From contig NC_033567.1 in NCBI RefSeq assembly GCF_001680005.1, forward strand, positions 4,588,001-4,652,000: a stretch of 64,000 bases of DNA, in the 5' to 3' direction. Below the pieces are notes generated by a model that saw only the letters and a program-made list of their open reading frames with translations, was not told the origin of the DNA and did not search any database. The stretch comes from Plasmodium coatneyi. Taxonomy: Eukaryota > Apicomplexa > Aconoidasida > Haemosporida > Plasmodiidae. The position numbers were made by a program, and so were the translations under genes. How positions within the stretch are numbered: position 1 is the stretch's first letter; each line of letters opens with the position of its first letter. This document shows, one piece after another, positions 12,601 to 20,352 of the stretch.

Positions 12601-14625
12601 CTCATGGTTATCAACGCATTCGCTATGTATCGGATTGTGATTTCTTTCTATATTGTTACGCTTCTGGTTGTTCTTGCTACTTCCACCCTTTACGTTTATG
12701 TTGTATTTTTCGTTACCCTTACTACCAGTGTTACTGCTCTTATTGCTGCCACGTTTTGCGTGGTCGTTGGAAAGCGGAGCTGCATTTTCTGATCGTTCCT
12801 TTTTCACATAATGATACACACTGAAGGGATTGTTCTGCTCCTTCTTTGCGGCATCGATTTTATTACTGTATTCATCTGAACGGCTGTCCTTTTTATTTAA
12901 AAATTCATTCACTGCAGTTCCATACGAATTAGTAGCATCACCATTGTCATCCTTCTCTAAATGTTTCAAAGTTTCAAATGAATTAATATTACACTTATTT
13001 GATAATTCCTCCTTCGACGGTTTTCCCTCCTTTTCCTCTATATATTTCTGATTGATTAAAATGTGATTGGATGTGGCTAATTTGTTCTTTGCTTCTTCCT
13101 CGTTATACGTGCATCCTTTTATCACGGGGGAATTATTACACGGGTCGCTACTTTCCGCATTTCTCATATTAGCGTTGAATCGGTAATTACTGTGGCTTCC
13201 TTCAGTGTTGCTATGACCACTTGTGTTGGCGCCCCCTGCATTATGGCCATTCGCTGTGTGGCCATTTGCCCTGTGGCCATCCGCAGGAATTCCCCCTGAT
13301 TTATTAGACACACCGCTGCTATGGCTCTCTTTGCTCATGTCCTTACTTTCTGCGGCGTCATTTCGAACACCCTTGCTATCATAGGTGTACTTGTTCGTCC
13401 TCTTATTTTTCAAAAAATTTAAAATGCCCGTATTTGTATTGTTACCCTTTTTAATATTGGGATTGTTAAATATATCGTAGATCTTAATTCGGTTGTTTGT
13501 GTTTTCCCTTACAGTGCTCTTAAGTCTACTTGTGATGTGCATGTCGCCTTGCTTTGTTGGTTCATCCATTTCTTGAAAAATTCTATTCTGTGTGTCTTCT
13601 CCATTGTATACGGGTAATGAATTCAGCTCGTTGTCTGGCATTTCCAGGTCGACTTTTCCCACTTTGGTGTAGTCACAGCTTTCGTGTGCTAAATTTTCGT
13701 TCAGCGAGCTTTCATGTGCAAGAGGGAAGCACTCCCTTTTTTCCCCCTCATAGTTACCATTCCCATGGTTGCGGTTATTATATCCGTTGCTGTGTCGTTT
13801 ACTATTCTCTGCGCTGCCACCATTGTAGTGACGTGTCCTACTTCCACAATTTTGGCCGCCATTATTGGCACTGCCGTTGTAGTGGTGTGCAGAGGTGTGA
13901 TCGTTGCGATAGTTAAAATAACTATTGTAATTATAATCTGCGTAATCCTTATTGCTCTGTGTACTATCGTTTTTGTTCATCAGAATGATACTGCTCACAT
14001 CGGACATGCTATCGTAATTCTTGTTGGAAATTATAGCATCACAATTACTGTTTATATTTTCTATGCCCTTATTGGTCGTTCGGATTAAATTATTATAATG
14101 GTTACTCATCATGTTGACGCCTTGGTCCTTACTTTTGTGACCGTCACTTCTTCGGTCGTCACTCTTGTTGTCATAATTTCTGCTGAAGTAACTGCTGTTA
14201 ATGCGCTCTTTGGACAAAATCATGTTTCTTTGTTCAGCAAGACTAATTAGATGGTTTCCGCCAACCCTTTCTTCTGATCCTCTATATTTATTACTACGTA
14301 TGTGCTCTGGATCCACATGGTAACGGTAGTTTTTCAAATTCTCCTCTACCGTTTTGCTATGCTGGTTACTATTTTTGCTGCTATCTTCATCCATTAAATT
14401 ATCACAGGAGTAAATATAATTCTTGTTGACGTTTCCATTTGCTGAATCGAAATCGTCTAGGTAATTTTTCTCCCCATTTTGCATCTTATGCTCTGCATCA
14501 TTTTTTCCGTAATGGCTTTTAGCTATCCTTCCATTGCTTCTTTCCTTTACGTTTAAGTTTTTGAGTGAGTCTTTTCTGTTTATAAATTCATCGTTCAGGC
14601 TATCTATATTGACGCATTTGTGCAT
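6649..14625 (-). CDS. Conserved low-complexity Plasmodium protein, function unknown
   Basis: A single uninterrupted frame of 2658 codons from ATG at 14625 to TGA at 6649. I do not recognise a catalytic domain. The protein is rich in Asn, Lys, Ser, Asp and Glu, with no obvious signal peptide or membrane segment, and with many short basic clusters that could be nuclear localisation signals. A lysine run near residue 968 is encoded by a 21-base homopolymer (11710-11730). Short Gly-His-Ala-Asn repeats occur near residue 455. The region from about residue 2195 to 2340 is less repetitive, has hydrophobic periodicity (LERIHFLIQDF, IFQLLQYEIEKEKREN) and is the best candidate for a folded conserved domain. 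The gene is divergent from tRIP across a 3.1-kb gap. Function should be left open. Confidence 0.85.
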   Translation of the reverse strand: MHKCVNIDSLNDEFINRKDSLKNLNVKERSNGRIAKSHYGKNDAEHKMQNGEKNYLDDFDSANGNVNKNYIYSCDNLMDEDSSKNSNQHSKTVEENLKNYRYHVDPEHIRSNKYRGSEERVGGNHLISLAEQRNMILSKERINSSYFSRNYDNKSDDRRSDGHKSKDQGVNMMSNHYNNLIRTTNKGIENINSNCDAIISNKNYDSMSDVSSIILMNKNDSTQSNKDYADYNYNSYFNYRNDHTSAHHYNGSANNGGQNCGSRTRHYNGGSAENSKRHSNGYNNRNHGNGNYEGEKRECFPLAHESSLNENLAHESCDYTKVGKVDLEMPDNELNSLPVYNGEDTQNRIFQEMDEPTKQGDMHITSRLKSTVRENTNNRIKIYDIFNNPNIKKGNNTNTGILNFLKNKRTNKYTYDSKGVRNDAAESKDMSKESHSSGVSNKSGGIPADGHRANGHTANGHNAGGANTSGHSNTEGSHSNYRFNANMRNAESSDPCNNSPVIKGCTYNEEEAKNKLATSNHILINQKYIEEKEGKPSKEELSNKCNINSFETLKHLEKDDNGDATNSYGTAVNEFLNKKDSRSDEYSNKIDAAKKEQNNPFSVYHYVKKERSENAAPLSNDHAKRGSNKSSNTGSKGNEKYNINVKGGSSKNNQKRNNIERNHNPIHSECVDNHECSNELPPRDDKANKKSTTPRDAATNSNDNHSIGKKGLHVYKTGSELQNGNLNHYSKKGIKKDSFDREHRMDMQRGKPDKDHHHLKEELQTNGEFPSNAKWNENSTYYLQEENRKNEKIKMKEELSSKYVSSYSESTLPSSTQSFAESKNRVHQNSRNSKNALTKEIKKRSDIKYNAKRKMDMKEKQENEQFHRSRSNSLNDDISCISEDAKQNNFVDGIGGNRTSRKDTCRYIVNNPPNSNNAKKNNKGVATDVRIPGQPHNYDEANAPLQQNNYKNECRNAPTVYVKKKKKKKKKKHNGSDQYTESCSDRGGASSRDEDGGNNGCKASLNGEDSSVISTNRRSSSPNVNHSDPRNGVKRGSKKYPGERNSAFKELSVEKEDEHYGDGERGNGRDDAYVHLVARKLAHSMNPFRHNVTTNRREGDRGSNECDSGAKEWHDYNNRDRCGRHSKCNRRGADKNGNVNTLEKLQIAQECKEKCVTKKKEKKKKKEEPLRSKQKMAQDEDIAHGDDTDVFVKCKMKKKSSYIISDDEQHADSIRGNVPSSKTHFVASGKKMHQRKENSSKKSTLRKGANESSSSFNSSSNENYEKDEVKCDKKAVRRKSALSKESNIKKMHRTPLHSNTSSIRNSKGTNTGNSYNSQSRRSNLRNGMNDISSSSEDLDDGEIQNAKTKKGKNRNSHFPNSGKIELKFCSGEGENQRYRHERETSDNGTENRDSNSDSDADSHVGKQNRAVNNVTRDSYIPNCVNKKKKRQSNLVKSKNDTQQDLSTGEDNSDCDNLKEKGKRKKKYPSRGCSNNPTNGSSKLVYNRTDDQSALHDRHRSVKRGGTPNEDEQIYTNVQHESEQFSNNANGVTIKGGNMCKGNSNIDGANINDPRMSYADISTPNHRTHSSKNSMGTFDNPARVGSLSKRRNIQLMTPSEENFNYSPQEKYPNMRCAPMGCGNTNHMDAHLKYTHSGNNEKGNAEGMVNGNEFAHQRVDWQNGEYKNLVMTEDVVSGERVSPMEEQRMGRQLQRESTKQNTSLFYQKDGNLDDIFTHNNKGELLCNSKHMLNRNFLNVDPTSGYNPHKVHNIKETITEDNPFKKTEYLHNIKKTESNHNRSSNMPNEDNTYNSIYEKEDDIFLKNNVCNQWNRKPDTLLTAHRRKNNDEGVNVNLSTNRSVNINYNHEDTNAYQSKNAYMGEEQIFPGENCNNIFCKNRYISNDRNDEILHQKGKSHLFSSRGQEVENIYKRDSFSNVPVMRRGAPAHVAKSVQSTYQAYVNNATQEKPQPMGDPCAMIYHPMETHTSANCYTPHPNFLQKEAKVAQRSIQNNPFALHSRMKSASMDGGINYYKMEQKNVMNFTPPTDRGSQKEKYDACRVRLFDKTRHGNVNGEQSDWFACKADFEKNACERKRTNNMEGGVGTKGFYGPGDPNDERSQRYMHMGGVAPFSGIYPSSSDRYRNGVNGVNAQNGDDLHLPHGEDTTIHGIRKNNDGNNNANMNGIPFDKGINIHVSSALNEADKKGMHMNSQVVYSELESAAILNEVLRKNNENWNKPYGAANRIQTLRFTNNFPVDFANILKNYKDKTDNYLNKQYIQDLERIHFLIQDFTNSYRCSDNLKSIFQLLQYEIEKEKRENLYFCQDQKYVVLTMPLNDMGKNYDNWGEPNIKEPICAYKLDTCFLENLEKQSKGESSNWGRNHLREDLTKAYNIVRNSSRGDDPNYDGSDYDANDKCEEKCTTENCRGLCMRAPSCTSSQNSTTDVGTSAESVVLHTDMQNGEENTHVNGSDKQVRTNRCIGNLPKTDKLGKHCISKKRCSDSLNESILSKMNIFLIRHNNRVYKFKLNSNFPLRGNQLNSKKNGKLFKLLSSFYKELFKEKCSKRNVLLNGDVSLSYVNNVDPTKDNLSNDQTDNGIAKSTYINNEDNFYNIIQSSGLTNIDDLFISDDEVNLIYMYSNHRNEKVYSLEKLDVLKNENSTLSTLSDCADTGEENYSCKK
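11710..11730. repeat. 21-base T homopolymer inside a coding sequence
   Basis: On the coding (minus) strand this is poly-A encoding part of a ten-lysine run. Such runs are prone to replication, transcription and ribosome slippage and to sequencing error. The frame stays open on both sides at this length. Confidence 0.9.
13230..13290. repeat. Short coding tandem repeat (Ala-Asn-Gly-His type)
   Basis: Imperfect repeat units, each carrying GGCCAT-like text on the plus strand, encode DGHRANGHTANGHNAGG within the giant protein. It is degenerate, with about three to four copies. Confidence 0.75.
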
Positions 14626-17600
14626 TTTCCTCTACATAATGGTGTAATCATAGCGCACAGTGTGAAAATTGGAACAAACGGAACAAACACAGTGTTTTTC
14701 GTACCTATACTGTGACTGCCACGTACGGTCAGTGTGTTGGCATGCATCTATTCATATGGCAGAAATGCATATAAAATTCTGCACAGCATTAAAACAAAAC
14801 AAAAAAAAAGAGAAGTACTTTTTGTACACTTATACGTACACATGTAAAGTAAAAGTGCGCGCGAGGAAAAGAAAAATTACTTAATTTTAAACATAAGGAA
14901 CAATCGAAATACTAAACAATATACACAACGTAAGTGACGCGATATTGATATTACGTTTTATCATTTTTTGCGATTCGGTGCGGGGGGGTAAAAGCAGGAA
15001 CGGGAAGTGTATAGCATGTCACACCGTGCGTTCAAAGTGGCACGCATAAATTCGACGCGTTTGTATGAACAAATCAGTGCGTTCCTTTTCTACCAATTCT
15101 GGAAATTTTCGCAAAACTGTCAATATTCGCCAATTCGCATATTTGCACATTTGCAGAATTCACCAAATTTGGGGGATAATTTTCTCCACACCGCTTGCTG
15201 CTCATAACAATGCCTTCTGTACGCGTGCCAAAAAATAAGGTTGAAAAATGCCTCGCGCTTTTTTGCCCTCTGGCATATTCTAACAAAATTGCATATGTAT
15301 AACGTGTGGAATTATTTTTTTTGCTTTATTTTCCTTCTTTTGGCTGTTCACTTAGGCCGAAGAGAAGGGCACGGCATATGGCCGAGTTAACACAAAATGG
15401 CACATAAGGATAAGTGTGAAAAAATTGGAAAAAAAAAATTGCCTCACACTTTGAACGTGTTTTATTTTTTAAATAATTTTCCCCTGTTACAAATGCGTGC
15501 ATTCATTTTAAAGTACCCCAAAGGAAAAAAAAAAAAAAAAATGACACCCATTTTGAATGCCATCACAGAAGGATGCATAGTTTTGTGTGATCTAAGCGAA
15601 TACACAATTTCGAAAAAATTGTTCGAATGTTGAAGGTGTAGGAATACGCTGAAATACACCGAATTTTATTCTGTAGGAACAAGTTTGTTCGCGCTAATCC
15701 TCGTAGCGTTGCGCTTCGCCGCCGGGGTCATCATTGCAGCTGCACATGTTGCGTGTATGCCTTATGCGTGCATATATTCGTGCACGCCGCACATGTGCAA
15801 ATGCATGTCCCTTAAAGGTGAACAAATGGCCACGTAGAAATAAAAGTCGCGTTTGTTTCGCGGGAGGGGTGATGTTGCGTCGCCATAAAGAAAAGGCTAA
15901 TTTATAGAAAAAAAAAAATTCCACCTTTGCGAGCATGTAGAAACGGAAAAAGCTGCTAAATAAAAATGGAGCATTCTTTCGCCCACAGGTTTTAACAGCC
16001 CCCCTTATTTTTGGTTGCTACATGATTATGTAGAAATGACATTGAACTGTTTCGAATGAGCACTTCACACAAATGTGATTTGCAAGGATGCATTTTTTTT
16101 TTTCTTTTTTTTGCATTCACTGTCGCCTTCTGGGAGATAAACAGTTGGCCAATTTTGTCCGTAATAAGTAAGCATGACTGTGCGCCGGAATGGCTATAAA
16201 GACGGTACGATAAAGTGTGCGATTATAAGACCGCAAAAATGGTGCAACAATATGCAATTGCCATTTTGTAAGGTTTTTAAATTATCTACTGTGCGCATTT
16301 CTGAAGAGTTGAAAATATAATGGAATATTTAGACAAAGTGTGCTATGAATGATTTGAACGAAGTTCTTTTTTTTGTGCTTGTTTTCCTGTGTTGTAGTAG
16401 AAATTTCTGTTCATTTAATTTTAAAGAATTGGCGTGAAAAAAAAAGCGTACGTTGGATATTCCTTTTGTGGAACGTAATATCCTGCCATTTTTCTTCTTT
16501 AACAATTCGAGCAAAAGGAACAAACGCGCATTACGCGCGCAGTATTAAAAAAGTGAATAAAAAATGGTACATTCGAACACCCCCTTTTTTGCGGCGTAAA
16601 ATATGCTTACACACGAAGGAGCGGAGGGTTCTATGTTTTTTAAAGGATTATAGGACGTGTGAGGACGGGTGCTCATAAATATGTGATATATTTCCGCTGC
16701 TTCGACGTAAAAGGATATCAGTTTAGTTACATTTTGCACGTAGAACTCGGGATATGTACAAAAGTGGCATAATTTCCCCATGTGGGTTTGTGGGTTACTA
16801 TTTCTGCCCACATAATGGTACATGCATATTTTCCCATTTCCAAGGTTCATATATTGAATTCTTCCGCATCCTACATCAAATTTTTACGCGCTAAACGTGT
16901 ATCACATGGATGGAACATTCGGATGTATTTGTGACAACCGTGTATGGTACGCCTGCCAAAATGTTGACCTGCTTTTGTAGTCCCTTCCGAATTCAATGAC
17001 GATATGATTGCATTTCTACAGTGTTTTTTTTTTTATTTTGCTTTAATTTTCAGCAGGTATACCATTTTAAGCGCTTCCAAAATTTGTAGAAAGTAAAAAA
17101 TTGGCACATAACATTAAAAGCAGGAAGGGGGGCAAAAAGAGAAGCAACGGGAGTATAATGTATACACGGGTTTATTCTTTTCCGCGTAGACGCCCTTCCT
17201 CCTATATCCGTACATAATAATATTTTTTTTTCGCGCTTCATTTTGTTGAATGAGGAATGTATAGGTTGTCAATTTGAGTTGTCGCCGTACGTAAATAAAA
17301 AAAAAAAAAAAAACATAAAAAAGTTTCCCTCTCACAAATGGTATATTTCAAATATGACGTGAATAACAGCTTATAAAAAAAAAAAAAAAAAGTACAAAGG
17401 CACAAAAGTACATGTACGGATGGATGATCATGTGAACAAGAAGGAGATAACGAAGAGCAGAAACGAATAACCGCTTGGACCAATTGACACAAACTGTCGA
17501 ACGAAACCAAAGCGGCTAGCTTCCATGGATAAAAATTGAAAAAGTAGAAAGCAAAATTCGCAACGCGCATACAACGCAAAGTTATGCATGTATATATTAT

Positions 17601-17769
17601 AAGAAGGGCTGCATGAAGCAAATATGCTAATTCGGCAAGCAAAATTACTAACCTGAGAAAAAAATAACATTACATAGCTATAAAAGAATTCACAAAATAA
17701 GCAGCTCCTTTCTTCATATAGAACAACACAACCCCCATTAGAAAGAGCGTAAAATATTTGTCGAGGAAA
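14626..17769. other. Divergent intergenic region between the giant gene and tRIP
   Basis: About 3.1 kb that must hold both promoters and 5' UTRs. It has several A/T homopolymers (for example 15523-15540, 17296-17312 and 17376-17390). Around 17430-17670 base composition rises, and the minus strand carries overlapping open frames with hydrophobic stretches. One starts with ATG at 17670 and ends in a hydrophobic tail (YSFLLFVISFLFT). No family match is recognised, so no gene is called. Confidence 0.6.
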
Positions 17770-19308
17770 ATGTGTGTTCTAACGTTAGTGAAGGACGATG
17801 TAAAATCGGATATTCTGAAATTGGTCCTTGACTTTATCAAAGCGGTGGTCGTCAAAGATAATGAAAAAGTAGCATTTCCCGAAGTGCGACACGAAAAGGT
17901 AAAAATAGGAACAAGTTCACGGGGGGTTACATAGGCCAAATTGTGTTCATATGTAGACGCTGCTCTCTGTGCGAGGGTGTCCATCCAGAATGGGCAAAGA
18001 AAATTGGGCAGCGATTTATAATGGCGTTATGTGCTCACTTGGAAAGACAATTTTTTTTTATGCCATAAATGTGTGCACCTATGTTGTACATGTATTGCAT
18101 GTTGATACTCAGCTGGATAAAAATAAATACGTACAAATGGGCCTTGTCTCTGTGTTATTTTTACGCAAAACGATTATTTCATCTTTCATCCCTGCCACGG
18201 TCTGTTTTCCCCTTTGTAGAATATTTCTTTCGAATATAAGGAAAAAAAGTACAAGGAGCTGTTTTGCACGCTCTACGCGATTATCGATATATACGACTGC
18301 TACAACGAACTGTTCAATGAAGATGAAGGCAAAGTGAGCGAAAATGAGGAATTCATTTTCCATTTGGCTAGTGACAAATTTACACTGAAGCAGCTGGACT
18401 TGAAGCATTTGAATGATTTGTTGTGTGAAAAATCGTACATCGTATCGAATATACATGCCTCCATAGTAGACATTTTTTATTTTTGCTCGGTTTATAAATA
18501 TTTAAGTGAAATGCCCCCCAAGGAGAGAGTCGAATTTTCACACATATATAGATGGTTTTTACACATTCAAGAAACCATAGTGGGGAAATTCACTACACTG
18601 AAAAAGTTGGAAGTGAGGGACAGCCTGGAAACTTTCCTAAATAATAAAAATGTAACGAGCCCAAGTGAAAAAACTAATAATGCAGACGTTGCACAACAGA
18701 AGGATGATAAGAAAGCAAAAAATGAAAATGGAGAAAATGAGAAAAGTAAGAAGAAAAATAATGCACAAAATAAAAATGCTCAGAAAAAGAAAGTAGAGGA
18801 ACCAAAAATCCTCGATGATATTACCAGATTAAATATTATCGTAGGGTATGTAGAGGAAGTGGAAATTCACCCAGATGCAGATACGCTGTACTGTTTGAAA
18901 ATAAATGTGGGGGAAGAAAAGTCCAGGGACATTTGCAGTGGTTTAAGACTTAAAAAGAAATCAGAAGATTTACTACACAAATACGTTTTAGTGTTAGCCA
19001 ATTTGAAGGAAAAGTCCTTGAGGGGAAGAAAAAGCCACGGTATGGTTTTATGCGGATCTTTTGGTGAACAAATAGAGCTGCTTGCCCCCCCATCTGGAGC
19101 CAACGTTGGGGAGAGAATTATTTGTGAAAATATGGATGTCAATAAATTACCAGATAAAACCTTAAGCTCTGATAAGGACAAGAATCCCTTTTTTCACATC
19201 CAGCCACATCTGCTCATCAAGAATGGTGTAGCGTATTATAAGGATGTCAAGTGGCTCTCGTCCAAAGGGGAAATTACTTGCCCATTAGAACAGGGAACGA
19301 TTTCGTAG
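17770..19308 (+). CDS. tRIP: tRNA import protein tRIP (GST-like plus EMAPII-type tRNA-binding domain)
   Basis: Homologue of the Plasmodium protein reported to bind tRNAs and mediate import of exogenous tRNA at the parasite surface; it is also related to aminoacyl-tRNA synthetase complex proteins of the Arc1p/AIMP1 type. Two exons, 17770-17898 (43 codons, phase 0) and 18220-19308, give 405 residues, close to the length I recall for tRIP. The N-terminal ~190 residues look GST-like and begin MCVLTLVKDDVKSDIL. A Lys/Asn/Glu-rich linker follows at about 190-238. The C-terminal ~165 residues form an EMAPII-like OB fold: TRLNIIVGYVEEVEIHPDAD, then LRGRKSHGMVLCGS and LLAPPSGANVGERI. No signal peptide is visible. 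The intron is 321 bases. Confidence 0.93.
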
Positions 19309-20352
19309 AGGCTTTCTGATGATGCCCCATGTTTGTGTGTATCCTATGCATGTGTCATGGTACTATGTGTAACGGTTGAAAGGTGGAGGGGGAAATTTTA
19401 CCCGTAGGGTTAGTGACCGAACGGGTGAATGAAGATCAAATAGTTGTGTAACGGGAAAATGCACACGGTGGAGCAGGAGAAGTGGAAATCATGGGCGCGA
19501 GGGAGGCCAGAAGGCCGTCTTCATCTGTCGTTCCACCTTTTCTTCACATCGTCATTTCGTGCGCCTCCATATATGCATATGCACATGTTCACACGTTTGT
19601 GTTTATGTAGAAAATCGCCATTACGCGTATTCACAAAAAGAACATTCTTTCGAATTGTGCCCTTTATATAATTTTTTTCATAACATTTAAACTGTAAAAA
19701 ATGCAAAAAAAAGCACAAAATAAAAAATCGTATAAGGTGTCACCCATGTGGATAATGCACGTATGTCGTGAGAGGAGGCTAAGCTGCCCAACCGGAAATT
19801 GTACCTGCTGAAATGGGTAGCCGTTTTTCCTTGCAAAGGGAGGAGCAAGGATGAAAAGCATGAAAGGGGACAGCTCTGCGAAGTAAAAAAAGGAAAGTCC
19901 CCTGCTTGAAAAGTTGAAATAAAAAGGCTATTTCTTTGAGGTAATTGTGCAGGGTTAATGTGTGTGTATGCGTTTGTGTTGGTACCGTTTCTTACTGCTG
20001 CTTAGCAAAAAAAAAAAAAAAAAAAAGCGTCGTAATTTTCTGCCCACGCATTAGCAACGTTCTTGCAAAAAGGCGCCAAGTGAATATGCAAATGATTCCA
20101 TTTTGAAGTCAGCGTAGAGAAGGAAGGTTTTTTTTTCTTTTCTAAAAGCGGACGATTTGCGCAAGGCTTTAGATACACGCGTGTACAACATGTGGAGGAA
20201 TACCTCTGTAGAGGAAGGGTCAAGCGAATGCGAACTTGGGAGACGCACCAACGTGCCTGTTCAACGATGGATGGCCAGCATGACCGGCGCTAAGAATTCC
20301 GAGAAGATCACCGCCGAACGGAACGCCAGGCACCTCGCTTGGTAAGGCGAAA
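19309..20352. other. Intergenic region upstream of engB, with a uORF
   Basis: Contains the tRIP 3' flank, a poly-A run near 20007-20026, and, in the last 160 bases, a GC-richer segment with an ATG-initiated 51-codon frame (20190-20345) just before the engB start. Nothing else is recognisable. Confidence 0.65.
20190..20345 (+). other. Upstream open reading frame before engB
   Basis: ATG at 20190, TAA at 20343-20345, 51 codons, ending 7 bases before the engB ATG and in a different frame. Its composition is more coding-like than the flanks. It may be a translated uORF that damps engB expression, or 5' UTR with chance openness. A 17-base GT...AG segment between the two frames is far too short to be an intron and would not join them in frame. 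Confidence 0.4.

Noticed and set aside
16075..16110. U6-like GCAAGGATGCA followed by a T run
   Set aside because: Only the short 3' motif matches; the rest of U6 is absent upstream.
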